Below, in pieces: positions 17,577-26,223 of a DNA stretch of 64,000 nt. Position 1 is the stretch's first letter. Each line of letters starts with the position of its first letter. The stretch is from Rhodobacter sp. (lineage in GTDB: Bacteria > Pseudomonadota > Alphaproteobacteria > Rhodobacterales > Rhodobacteraceae), in assembly GCA_016704435.1 (NCBI GenBank), contig JADJAB010000002.1:186001-250000 (forward strand), given 5' to 3'. Under the pieces are notes generated by a model, which saw only the letters and a list, made by a program, of their open reading frames with translations, made no database searches and had not been told where the DNA came from. A program made the position numbers and the translations under genes.

Positions 17577-18113
17577 ATGCGGGCAAAGGCAGGCGTGACC
17601 GCCATCGCAGTTCTGGCGATGCTGGGGCTTGCCGCCTGCGGCAACCGCGACAAGCCGCCGGAACTGATGAACATCCGCTCCGGCAACGGGCCGGACGAAT
17701 TCGGCATCCTGCCGCCGAAGCCGCTGGAGATGCCCGAAAGCCTGGCCGAACTGCCCGACCCGACGCCGGGCGGCGACAACCGCACCGACCCGCGGCCCTT
17801 CGACGATGCCTCGATCGCGCTGGGCGGCAAGCCGCAGGCCTCGGCGGGCGGGGTCCCGGCCTCGGACGGCGCGCTTTACAGCCATGCCGGGCGGTTCGGC
17901 GTCGAATCCGGCATCCGCCAGACGCTGGCCGGCGAAGACCTGAAATGGCGGCGCGACAACAACGGCCGCATCCTGGAACGGCTGTTCAACGTGAACGTCT
18001 ATTTCAAGGCCTACCGCAAGCAATGGCTGGACCAGCACGCCGAGTTGGACCGCTGGCGCGCAAAGGGCGTCAAGACGCCGTCCGCCCCGCCCCGCAAGGA
18101 TGGCGAGGAATAA
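17577..18113 (+). CDS. DUF3035 lipoprotein, BamF-type beta-barrel assembly subunit
   Basis: The 178-residue product has a lipoprotein signal peptide (basic MRAKAG start, hydrophobic core, lipobox LAAC with Cys at 21) and a DUF3035 body: MNIRSGNGPDEFGILPPKPLEMP appears right after the signal (key part NGPDEFGILPPKPLEMP). In Caulobacter-type alphaproteobacteria DUF3035 proteins are described as BamF, an accessory of the outer-membrane beta-barrel assembly machine. The start at 17577 is set by a GGAGG at 17567-17571. It sits between lspA, which would process it, and the M16 peptidases. Confidence 0.85.
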   Translation: MRAKAGVTAIAVLAMLGLAACGNRDKPPELMNIRSGNGPDEFGILPPKPLEMPESLAELPDPTPGGDNRTDPRPFDDASIALGGKPQASAGGVPASDGALYSHAGRFGVESGIRQTLAGEDLKWRRDNNGRILERLFNVNVYFKAYRKQWLDQHAELDRWRAKGVKTPSAPPRKDGEE

Positions 18114-18192
18114 CGGTCACATCTGCGTTGCCCCCGGTTGATCGGGCGGCTGCACAGGCTAGGCTTTCCCCGCGACAGACCCGGAGGTCCGA

Positions 18193-19566
18193 ATGTTGAT
18201 CCGCCTCGCGCTGGCCCTGACGGCGCTTTTCCTTTCGTTTCGCGGCGCGATGGCCGAAACGGTGACCACCTTTTCGCTGGACAACGGCCTTGAGGTGGTG
18301 GTGATCGAGGATCACCGCGCCCCGGTGGTGGTGCAGATGATCTGGTATCGCGCCGGAGCCGCGGATGAAGCGCCGGGCACGTCCGGCGTTGCGCATTTCC
18401 TGGAACACCTGATGTTCAAGGGCACCGACAAGATCCCGCCGAACGCCTTTTCCGCGCTGATCGAGGCGCAGGGCGGCGACGACAATGCCTTCACCTCCTG
18501 GGATTACACCTCGTATTTCCAGCGCATCGCCGCCGACCGGCTGGAGTTGGTGATGGAAATGGAGGCCGACCGCATGCGCAACCTGCGCATGACCGAGGAT
18601 GATGTGACGACCGAACGCCAGGTGATCCTTGAGGAACGCGCCCAGCGCACCGACAGTGACCCCGGCTCGCTCTTGACCGAGCAGATGCGCGCGGCGCAAT
18701 ACCTGAACCACCGCTACGGCGTGCCGATCATCGGTTGGCGGCAGGAGATGGAAGGCCTGAGCCATGACGACGCGCTGGCGTGGTATTCGAAATACTATGC
18801 GCCGAACAACGCAATCCTGATCATTGCCGGCGACGTGACGCCGGATCAGGTGCGCGCGCTGGCCGAAAAGCATTATGGCCCGATCGCGCCCTCGGAAGGG
18901 ATCGTGCCGCGCCACCGCCCGCAAGAGCCGCCGCAACTGGCCGAACGGCGGCTGACGCTGGCGGATGAGCGGGTGTCCAACCCTTACGTGTTCCGCACCT
19001 ACCTGGCGCCCGAGCGCGACCCCGGCGCGCAGGAAGAAGCCGCCGCGCTGACCATTCTGGCGGCGCTGCTGGGTGGCGACGGCCAGACCTCGCACCTGGC
19101 CCGCGCGCTGCAGTTCGACAGCCAGGTGGCCGTCTACAGTGCCGCCTTCTACGACGGCAGCAGCATCGACGACGGCACCTTCGGGCTGATCGTGGTGCCA
19201 GCGCCTGGCGTGCCGCTGGCCGATGCCGAAGCGGCAATGGACGCGGCGGTGGCCGATTTCGTCGCCAAGGGCCCCGACCCGGCCGCATTCGAGCGGATCA
19301 AGACGCAGATCCGCGCCGGCGAGATCTATGCCCGCGACGATGTCCACGGCCTTGCCCGCGTCTATGGCGAAGAGCTGGCGATCGGCCTTTCCATCCAGGA
19401 CGTCCAGGACTGGGACGACATCCTGGGTGCCGTGACTATCGCGGACGTGCAGGCCGCCGCCCGCAAGGTACTTGACCGCAATCATGCCGTGACCGGCTGG
19501 CTGGTCCTGCCCGAGGAGACCTCCGGATTGGCCCCTGCGGAGACCCCCGAGGAGGCGACCGAATGA
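18193..19566 (+). CDS. M16-family zinc metallopeptidase (catalytic subunit)
   Basis: The 457-residue protein has a signal peptide (MLIRLALALTALFLSFRGAMA) and an M16 peptidase fold. The inverted zinc motif H-F-L-E-H is at 68-72 in GVAHFLEHLMFKG, with the third-ligand region TTERQVILEE downstream and the C-terminal repeat (LTLADERVSNPYVFRTYLAP by its parts LTLADERVSNP and VFRTYLAP). It probably acts in the periplasm. The next gene encodes a second M16 protein lacking the zinc motif, and overlaps it by ATGA, a classic active/inactive subunit pair as in YmxG-like and mitochondrial processing peptidases. Confidence 0.92.
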   Translation: MLIRLALALTALFLSFRGAMAETVTTFSLDNGLEVVVIEDHRAPVVVQMIWYRAGAADEAPGTSGVAHFLEHLMFKGTDKIPPNAFSALIEAQGGDDNAFTSWDYTSYFQRIAADRLELVMEMEADRMRNLRMTEDDVTTERQVILEERAQRTDSDPGSLLTEQMRAAQYLNHRYGVPIIGWRQEMEGLSHDDALAWYSKYYAPNNAILIIAGDVTPDQVRALAEKHYGPIAPSEGIVPRHRPQEPPQLAERRLTLADERVSNPYVFRTYLAPERDPGAQEEAAALTILAALLGGDGQTSHLARALQFDSQVAVYSAAFYDGSSIDDGTFGLIVVPAPGVPLADAEAAMDAAVADFVAKGPDPAAFERIKTQIRAGEIYARDDVHGLARVYGEELAIGLSIQDVQDWDDILGAVTIADVQAAARKVLDRNHAVTGWLVLPEETSGLAPAETPEEATE

Positions 19567-20877
19567 CCGCGATGCTGCGTTCCGTCCTTGTGGCCGCGGT
19601 GGCCCTTCTCTGGGCCGCGCCGCCAGCCCGGGCCGATCTGGCGATCCAGGAAGTCACCTCGCCCGGCGGGATCACCGCCTGGCTGGTCGAAGACCACGGC
19701 ATTCCCTTCGTCTCGCTGGAGATCCGCTTTCTGGGCGGCACCTCGCTGGACGCATCCGCCAAGCGGGGTGCCGTCTACCTGATGGCCGGCCTTCTGGAAG
19801 AGGGCGCCGGCACGATGGACAGCCGCGGCTTTGCCGAGGCGCGCGACGCGCTGGCGGCCGAATTCCGCTTCGATACCGGCAGCGATACGGTTTCCGTCTC
19901 GGCCCGGATGCTGACGGAAAACCGCGACCAGGCACTGGCGTTGCTGCACGAGGCGCTGGTCACCCCGCGCTTCGACCAGGCGGCGTTGGACCGGGTGCGC
20001 GAACAGGTGCTGTCCGGCCTGCGGGCCGACCTCAAGGACCCCAATTCCATCGCGCCGCATCTGTTCGACGCGCTGGCCTTTGGTGATCATCCCTATGCCA
20101 GCGCCGGCGAAGGCAGCATCGACAGCGTCTCGGCCCTGACCCGGGACGACATTCTGGCCGCGCACAAGGGCGCACTTTGCACTGGACCGGATCTTTGTCT
20201 CGGCCGCGGGCGACATCACCGCCACCGAACTGGCCGCGCTGCTCGACCGGCTGTTCGCAGGCCTTCCGGCAACCGGGGCGCCGCAGCCAGACCGCGCGCC
20301 CTGGCTATTGAAGCCGGGCGTTACGGTGGAGGATTTTCCCTCGCCGCAATCGGTGGTGTTCTTCGGCCACAAGGGCATCCCCCGCGACGACCCCGATTTC
20401 TTCGCCGCCTATATCCTGAACGAGGCGATGGGCGGCGGCCGCTTCTCCGCCCGTCTGATGCGCGAAGTGCGCGAAAAGCGCGGGCTGACCTATGGGATCG
20501 GCAGCTACCTGGTACCGATGGACCATGCCGAACTGTATCTGGGGCAGTTCTCGGCCTCGAACGACAAGGTGGCCGAGGCAATTTCGGTGGTGCGAACCGA
20601 ATGGGCCCGGATCGCCGACGAGGGGCTGAGCGAGCAGGAACTGGCCGAAACGAAGACCTATCTGACCGGCAGCTATCCCTTGCGGTTTTCCGGCAACGGG
20701 CCAATCGCCGACATCCTTGTGGGCATGCAGATGGAAGGCCTGCCGATCGACTATGCAGTGACGCGCAACGACAAGGTGAATGCCGTGACGATGGAGGATG
20801 TCCGCCGCGTGGCAAGGCGCATCTTCCTGCCAGACGCGCTGCATTTCGTCGTCGTCGGCCAGCCGACCGGCCTTTGA
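19563..20877 (+). CDS. M16-family peptidase-like partner without zinc motif (frameshifted)
   Basis: After a signal peptide (hydrophobic stretch ending PPARA) this protein follows the M16 fold but has KRGAVYLMAGLLEEGAG where the HxxEH site would be, so it should not bind zinc. Such proteins pair with an active M16 subunit and help form the chamber. The frame breaks in the TTT at 20176-20178; removing one T gives KGALALDRIFVSAAGDITATELAALL (ends KGALALDRIFV and ITATELAALL) and joins to the second half (PQSVVFFGHKGIPRDDPDF, MGGGRFSARLMREVREKRGLTYGIGSYL by its core RGLTYGIGSYL). Overlaps the catalytic gene by four bases. Confidence 0.9.
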
Positions 20878-21201
20878 CCCCGGCACCGTCCTTGCGGCAA
20901 GGGGTAGAGGTGGGTAAGGCAATTGAGCGCCTGCCGGCGCATTCCTCCCGCCCGGCCGGCGCGGCCGATGAGGGGCGCCGCCCCTCAAACTCCCCGCCTT
21001 AGAACCCCCGTAGCCTCCACTGGCGAGGCGACGCGGCAAGGCCGGGCGACCGAGGCGGTTGGCCGCAGGCCAGAGCCGAGACGCAGGGAATGCGGCCGCG
21101 CGTGCGCGGCTGTGCAATAGCATCACCCGCCCAACCACCGCGCTTCATAAACCGGCTGAGCGCCCTTCCCCGACTCGGTCCTGCCTGCTAGATATCGCCC
21201 C
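20878..21201. other. 324-base gap with repeats and a hairpin, no gene
   Basis: I see no coding sequence here. The gap holds AATTGAGCGCC-TGCC-GGCGC (20921-20940), an AGGGGC/GCCCCT hairpin (about 20970-20986), and at 21050-21080 a unit with outer parts CCGAGGCGGTTGGCC and GGCCAGAGCCGAG. The first and third match motifs at 6514-6575, the third in the opposite orientation. The mutL promoter must lie at the right end. Confidence 0.6.
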
Positions 21202-23010
21202 ATGACGCTTCACACCCCCAAGATAGCGGGAGCCGCAGGCCGCCCGATCATCCGCCAGCTGGATGAGACCGCGATCAACCGCATCGCGGCCGGCGAGGTC
21301 GTGGAACGCCCCGCCTCGGCGGTCAAGGAATTGGTGGAAAACGCCTTGGACGCCGGCGCCAGCCGCATCACGATCGACTACACCGATGGCGGCAAGACAC
21401 TGATCCGGGTTGCCGACGACGGCTGCGGCATGACGGCCGCCGACCTGCCCCTGGCCCTGGCGCGGCACGCCACGTCGAAGATCGACGGCAGCGACCTTCT
21501 CGATATCCGCTCCTTCGGCTTCCGCGGCGAAGCGCTGCCCTCCCTCGGCGCTGTCGGGCGGCTCACCATCACCTCGCGCACGCCGGGCGAGGAGGCTGCA
21601 CAAATCACCTGCGACGGCGGCCACATCACGCATGCCAAACCCGCCGCCCTCACCCGCGGTACCGTGGTCGAACTGCGCGATCTCTTCCACGCCACCCCTG
21701 CGCGACTGAAATTCCTGCGCACCGACCGGGCCGAATCCCAGGCCATCCACGAGGTCGTCAAGCGCCTCGCCATGGCCGAGCCCACTGTCGGCTTCACCCT
21801 TTCGGAAATCACCCAGGACGGCCCGCGCTCCATCCTGCGGCTGGACCCCGAGCCGGGCGACCTGTTCGATGCACTGCACCGCCGCCTGACCCGCCTTCTC
21901 GGGCAGGACTTCACAGCCAACGCCATGCCGATCGACGCCACCCGCGATGGCCTGTCGCTTGTCGGCTACGCCGCCCTGCCCACCTATTCGCGGGGCTCCT
22001 CTACGCAGCAATACCTCTTCGTCAACGGCCGCCCGGTGACAGACCGTCTCCTCTACGGCGCCCTGCGCGCCGCCTATTTCGACGTCCTCTCCCGCGACCG
22101 CCACCCGGCGGCGGTCCTCAACTTGATCGTGGATCCGTCCCGCGTCGATGTGAACGTCCACCCGGCCAAGGCCGAGGTCCGCTTCCGCGAACCCGATGCT
22201 GCTCGCTCCCTCCTCATCACCGCCCTTCGCACCGCCTTGTCGGGCGCCGGCCACCGCGCTTCGACCACGGTCGCCAGCGCAACCCTCGCCGCCTTCCGCC
22301 CTGAGATGCCCAGCCAGGCAACCCTCGCCGCTGCCTTCGCAGCCCAGGCACCGCAAGGCTTCGCCGAGGCCCCCCAGGCCCGCATCGCCGAGCCGCTGGC
22401 GCAGCCAGTCGTCGAGGCGTCTGCCACCACCCACCCGTTAGGCGCCGCCCGCGCCCAGTTGCACGAAAACTGGATCATCGCGCAGACCGCAGACGGCATC
22501 GTCATCGTCGACCAGCACGCCGCCCATGAGCGCCTGGTCTACGAGCGTCTGAAAGCCGAACTGGCGACGAAAGGCATCGTCCGCCAGCCGCTCTTGATCC
22601 CCGAAATCGTCACGCTTTCCCCCGCCGACGCCGCCTTGATCCTGTCCGCCACAGGCGCCCTTTCCGAGGCTGGCCTGATCATCGAGCCCTTCGGCGGCAC
22701 CGCCATCGCGCTGACCGAAACCCCCGCCATCCTCGGCCCGGTCAACGGCGCCGCGCTGCTGCGCGACATCCTGGATGAACTGGCCGATAGCGGCCACAGC
22801 GCCCTGACCCGTGCCCGCATCGACGCCGTCCTGTCGCGCATGGCCTGCCACGGCTCCATCCGCTCGGGCCGCCAGATGCGGCCGGAGGAAATGAACGCCC
22901 TCCTGCGCGAGATGGAATCGACCCCGAATTCCGGCCAGTGCAACCACGGCCGCCCCACCTATGTGGAACTGAAGCTCCACGATATCGAACGCCTGTTCGG
23001 CCGCAGATGA
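21202..23010 (+). CDS. mutL: DNA mismatch repair protein MutL
   Basis: MutL couples mismatch recognition by MutS to strand excision. The 602-residue protein has the GHKL ATPase motifs (ETAINRIAAGEVVERP, ELVENALDAGAS with the catalytic Glu, DDGCGM, TSKI, SFGFRGEAL) and RGTVVELRDLFHATPARLKF. The C-terminal domain has the metal-dependent nicking motif DQHA-x2-E-x4-E (DQHAAHERLVYE, about residue 437) plus ACHGSIRSG and CNHGRP, so it should be an endonuclease-type MutL. It overlaps rmuC by ATGA. Confidence 0.96.
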   Translation: MTLHTPKIAGAAGRPIIRQLDETAINRIAAGEVVERPASAVKELVENALDAGASRITIDYTDGGKTLIRVADDGCGMTAADLPLALARHATSKIDGSDLLDIRSFGFRGEALPSLGAVGRLTITSRTPGEEAAQITCDGGHITHAKPAALTRGTVVELRDLFHATPARLKFLRTDRAESQAIHEVVKRLAMAEPTVGFTLSEITQDGPRSILRLDPEPGDLFDALHRRLTRLLGQDFTANAMPIDATRDGLSLVGYAALPTYSRGSSTQQYLFVNGRPVTDRLLYGALRAAYFDVLSRDRHPAAVLNLIVDPSRVDVNVHPAKAEVRFREPDAARSLLITALRTALSGAGHRASTTVASATLAAFRPEMPSQATLAAAFAAQAPQGFAEAPQARIAEPLAQPVVEASATTHPLGAARAQLHENWIIAQTADGIVIVDQHAAHERLVYERLKAELATKGIVRQPLLIPEIVTLSPADAALILSATGALSEAGLIIEPFGGTAIALTETPAILGPVNGAALLRDILDELADSGHSALTRARIDAVLSRMACHGSIRSGRQMRPEEMNALLREMESTPNSGQCNHGRPTYVELKLHDIERLFGRR

Positions 23011-24167
23011 TCACCCTGTTCGGCCAGAGTTATGCCTGGAACGCGCCCGAAGTCCTGCTCCTCGGCGCCTTGGTCCTTGTCCTCATCGCCTTCCTCGCCC
23101 TCATCCTGCGCGCCGCCTCCCGCGCGTCGTCTTCGGCAGAGCCGCTTCTGCGCGAGGTCACCTGGCTCTCCCAAAAGGTCCAGCACATGGGAGAAGGCCA
23201 GGAACGGCTTTCCGGCGGCCTGCATCATGTCTCCGAGGCGCAGGCGCAAAGCCAGTCCTCCATGCTCAAACTGATGGAAACCCGCCTCGCCGACGTCCAG
23301 CGCCAGATGACCGAGGCCTTGCACGGCACCTCCACCCGCACCGCGCGCAGCTTGGGCGAGTTGCAGCAACGGCTGGAAATCATCGACAAGGCGCAGGCCA
23401 ATATCGAGAAGCTCTCGGGCAACGTCCTTTCCTTGCAAGACATCCTGTCGAACAAGCAGACCCGCGGCGCTTTCGGCGAAATCCAACTCAATGACATCGT
23501 GCAGAAGGCGTTGCCGAAAGACGCCTATTCGATGCAGGCGACCCTCTCGAACGGGCGGCGGGCAGATTGCCTGATCCATCTTCCCACCCCCCCCGGCCCC
23601 ATCGTCATCGACGCCAAGTTCCCGCTGGAAGCCTACGAATCCCTCCGCCGCGCCGACACCCCGCGCGCCGTGCAAGAGGCAGGTCAGGCCCTGCGCATCG
23701 CGGTCCGAACCCACCTGCGCGCCATCGCCGAGAAATACGTCATCGAGGGCGAAACCGCCGATGGCGCCTTGATGTTCCTGCCGTCCGAGGCGGTCTATGC
23801 CGAGCTGCACGCCAACTTCCCCGAGGTGGTCCGCGAAGGCTTTGCGCTCAAGGTCTGGATCGTCTCGCCCACTACCTGCATGGCCACGCTGAACACCATG
23901 CGCGCGGTTCTCAAAGACGCCCGCATGCGCGAACAGGCCGGGGCCATTCGCCGCGAACTCGCGCTCCTTTACACTGATGTCGAACGCCTTGGCACAAGGG
24001 TCGAAAACCTCGATCGCCATTTCGGGCAGGCCGCCAAGGACATCGAAGAGATCAAGATCTCCACCGACAAGGCCACCAAACGCGCCCGTCGCCTGGACAA
24101 TTTCGATTTCGAGGAACTCGCCCCCGACGCTTCCACCCCCCTGATCGCCCCCAAGGCCGCGGAATGA
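23007..24167 (+). CDS. rmuC: DNA recombination protein RmuC
   Basis: RmuC limits inversions at short inverted repeats; the C-terminal domain is related to the restriction-endonuclease-like fold. The 386-residue protein has one N-terminal membrane segment (about 12-36), a coiled-coil region (about 45-150) and the RmuC core: SNGRRADCLIHLP, IVIDAKFPLEAYE, FLPSEAVYAELH and WIVSPTTCMATLNT. The ATG at 23007 overlaps the mutL stop. Co-expression with mutL suggests a genome-maintenance unit; the following HutD-like gene overlaps by four bases but looks functionally unrelated. Confidence 0.93.
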   Translation: MITLFGQSYAWNAPEVLLLGALVLVLIAFLALILRAASRASSSAEPLLREVTWLSQKVQHMGEGQERLSGGLHHVSEAQAQSQSSMLKLMETRLADVQRQMTEALHGTSTRTARSLGELQQRLEIIDKAQANIEKLSGNVLSLQDILSNKQTRGAFGEIQLNDIVQKALPKDAYSMQATLSNGRRADCLIHLPTPPGPIVIDAKFPLEAYESLRRADTPRAVQEAGQALRIAVRTHLRAIAEKYVIEGETADGALMFLPSEAVYAELHANFPEVVREGFALKVWIVSPTTCMATLNTMRAVLKDARMREQAGAIRRELALLYTDVERLGTRVENLDRHFGQAAKDIEEIKISTDKATKRARRLDNFDFEELAPDASTPLIAPKAAE

Positions 24168-24685
24168 GACACCTGACCCCGGCCGATTACACCCGTCAGC
24201 CATGGAAGAACGGCAAGGGCGTGACGGTCGAGATGTTGCGGATCGACCGGGGCGGCCAACTGCTCGCCCGCCTGTCGCGGGCGACCGTGGTCGAAGACGG
24301 CCCCTTTTCGGTGTTTCCCGGCATCATGCGCAACCTTACGGTGCTGACCGGCAAGGGGTTCCGCCTGATCGGCCCCGGTCTCGACCTGCGCTGCGACCCG
24401 CTGCTCCCGGTCGCCTTCCCCGGCGATACGGCGGTCGCCGCCATCGGGACCAACGGCGAACCCTCCGACGATTTCAACGTGATGACGGCGGCCCACCTGC
24501 GAGTGCCAGAGGTCACGCTCGTGACCCATGGCACCCTGCCCGCCGAAGGCCTGCTGGCGCTTTACGCCCTGGCCCCGGCGCGGGTGAATGGCCATGCGAT
24601 GGTTGCGCTGGACCTGGTCCTGACCGAAACCTCGGCCAGCATTGATGGCGGCCCGGTCCTCGCGGCACGCCTTCACCTGTCGTAG
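24164..24685 (+). CDS. HutD/Ves-family cupin protein
   Basis: The 173-residue protein has the HutD start HLTPADYTRQPWKNGKGVT and the family features SRATVVEDGPFSVFPGIMRNL (core EDGPFSVFPGI) and NVMT. HutD proteins are double-stranded beta-helix (cupin-like) proteins often found near histidine-utilisation genes, with no proven enzymatic role. No hut genes lie nearby here; it is coupled to rmuC by an ATGA overlap and converges on chrR. No signal peptide or membrane segment. Confidence 0.85.
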   Translation: MRHLTPADYTRQPWKNGKGVTVEMLRIDRGGQLLARLSRATVVEDGPFSVFPGIMRNLTVLTGKGFRLIGPGLDLRCDPLLPVAFPGDTAVAAIGTNGEPSDDFNVMTAAHLRVPEVTLVTHGTLPAEGLLALYALAPARVNGHAMVALDLVLTETSASIDGGPVLAARLHLS

Positions 24686-24747
24686 GGTGGGTGGTTCGGC
24701 CGCAAGCTCGGCAGGTTCACCCGCCATCCGTTCAGGTCCGGCCGCCG

Positions 24748-25392
24748 TCAGATCCGGAAGAACGGCTGCGCCAGGCGCGGTATCAGGCCGCGGAACCGCA
24801 AGGGCGCATCGGTCGCCGCAAGGCAGATGCAATCCGGCCCCGCCTCGGCCACCGGCGTATGCTCCAGTTCGTCCCCGGCAATCTCCACATCACCCGGCCC
24901 GAACCGCCCGGTCCCATCCGCAAAGGCGCCCTGCAGGACCAGCGTCATCTCCATCCCGCGGTGGCCATGGTCCGGCACAGCCACGCCGCCCGGAATACGA
25001 AGCAACCGGGCCGATGCCAGGCGGTCCGTCGGCAGGATCGCCTGCTTCACGCCCTTGCCCACCGATTTCCACTTCACCGCGTCCAGATCGCCGCCGACAT
25101 AGTCGACCAGCGGTGCAGGCAAGACCCCGCGCGCCCGGCTTGTCGGTGCCACCCTCGCCGGGGCCGCATCCAGACGGCCCAGCACCGCCTCCAGCGCACC
25201 CACGCCCATTTCGGCGGTATCGCCAACTTCAAGCACCGCGCCGCCCAGTGCGTCCAGCGTCATCGCCCGCGCCCGGCAATCGTCGCACATCGACAGATGA
25301 ACCGCCACGACCAGCCCGAAGGCCTCGGGCAGGTCGCCGGCCACGTAGTCGCCCAGCACCGCGTCAGTCAGATGATGACGGATCGTCGTCAT
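24748..25392 (-). CDS. chrR: ChrR zinc-binding anti-sigma factor
   Basis: ChrR holds RpoE inactive until singlet oxygen or organic peroxide breaks the complex. The N-terminal anti-sigma domain has the zinc ligands H6 (MTTIRHH), H32, C36 and C39 in VHLSMCDDC. The C-terminal cupin domain shows VPDHGHRGMEMTLVLQG, DVEIAGDELEH and a terminal region ending in PFFRI. The start at 25392 gives 214 residues and aligns the ligands as in Rhodobacter sphaeroides ChrR; an ATG at 25404 overlaps the rpoE stop (ATGA) and cannot be excluded. It follows rpoE directly, as in other Rhodobacterales. Confidence 0.95.
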   Translation of the reverse strand: MTTIRHHLTDAVLGDYVAGDLPEAFGLVVAVHLSMCDDCRARAMTLDALGGAVLEVGDTAEMGVGALEAVLGRLDAAPARVAPTSRARGVLPAPLVDYVGGDLDAVKWKSVGKGVKQAILPTDRLASARLLRIPGGVAVPDHGHRGMEMTLVLQGAFADGTGRFGPGDVEIAGDELEHTPVAEAGPDCICLAATDAPLRFRGLIPRLAQPFFRI

Positions 25393-25400
25393 GTTCCCGG

Positions 25401-25973
25401 TCATTCCCTTGCCATCTCCCGCCGCAACCGCTCCAGCGCCAGCCGGATGCGCGACTTGATCGTTCCCAACGGCAGTCCTGTCTCGGCTGCCAGTTCTCCA
25501 TGCGACCGGTCGCCCCAATAGGCTCGCTCGATCAGCGCTCTCTGCGCGGCGGGAAGCGCCTTCAGCGCCTGCCCCAGGTCCCGCGCCTCTTCCTCGGCCT
25601 CATAGATCTCGACCTGATTCGCGGTCTCGTCGGGCACATCGCCGCCCAGACCCCAATCCAGATCCTCGGGCTCTACCCGCCGCGACTTGCGCAAGACGTC
25701 GATCCTGCGGTTGCGCGCGATGGTGAAGACCCAGGTCGCCACGCTTGCCTTGGCCGGATCGAACAGATGGGCCTTTTGCCACAGCGTCGCCATCACGTCC
25801 TGCGCGCAATCCTCGGCGACCGCGGCCGGGGTGCCCGATTTCATCAAGAACCCCTTCACCCGCGGCGCGAAGTGCTGGAACAGCGCCGCAAAGGCCGCGC
25901 GATCGGCCCGGTCGCGCACCGCCAGCAGCAGCGCTGCCCAATCCGTCTCCTGACTGCCCGTCTCCAAACTCAT
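25401..25973 (-). CDS. rpoE: RpoE, ECF sigma factor (ECF11-type, singlet-oxygen stress)
   Basis: This 190-residue extracytoplasmic-function sigma factor has region 2 (FQHFAPRVKGFLMKSG, CAQDVMATLWQKAHLFDP, TWVFTIARNRRID) and region 4 (LPAAQRALIERAYWGDRSHGELAAETGLPLGTIKSRIRLAL by its core GLPLGTIKSRIRLAL). It resembles R. sphaeroides RpoE and lies just upstream of chrR. The start at 25973 (MSLETGSQE) fits family length better than upstream ATGs. A TGATCC-N18-TAAGCG promoter at 26071-26100 indicates that it drives its own gene. Confidence 0.95.
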   Translation of the reverse strand: MSLETGSQETDWAALLLAVRDRADRAAFAALFQHFAPRVKGFLMKSGTPAAVAEDCAQDVMATLWQKAHLFDPAKASVATWVFTIARNRRIDVLRKSRRVEPEDLDWGLGGDVPDETANQVEIYEAEEEARDLGQALKALPAAQRALIERAYWGDRSHGELAAETGLPLGTIKSRIRLALERLRREMARE

Positions 25974-26070
25974 GTCTTTGGTCGAAACCCCTGCTTTTCT
26001 TCCAGCATAGGACGGCGCCGCTAGGCGCGCATCCGCATTCGTGCAAGGGCCGGTTACCAGCAACATGATC

Positions 26071-26100
26071 CGCTTACGCCGCAGACCTGACAGCGGATCA
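26071..26100 (-). promoter_or_regulatory. Sigma-E (RpoE) promoter of rpoE-chrR
   Basis: On the minus strand the -35 element TGATCC is at 26100-26095 and the -10-like TAAGCG at 26076-26071, with exactly 18 bases between. This matches the published R. sphaeroides sigma-E promoter form (TGATCC, 18 bases, TA-start -10). It would make rpoE-chrR autoregulated. Confidence 0.8.
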
Positions 26101-26163
26101 CCCGGCGATCTGATTTCTTCCGCCAGACGGGGAAAAAAGCCCTCAAGGGAATTGCCGTCAAGG

Positions 26164-26193
26164 TGATCCGCAACCGCCCGCGTCGCGTATCAC
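26164..26193 (+). promoter_or_regulatory. Sigma-E (RpoE) promoter of FAD oxidoreductase operon
   Basis: The -35 element TGATCC (26164-26169) and TATCAC (26188-26193) are separated by exactly 18 bases, the same geometry as the divergent rpoE promoter 64 bases away. It lies 31 bases before the ATG at 26224. Sigma-E control of the operon is therefore likely. Confidence 0.78.
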
Positions 26194-26223
26194 CCCGAAG
26201 ACAGACGTGGGACACCCGGAAGA

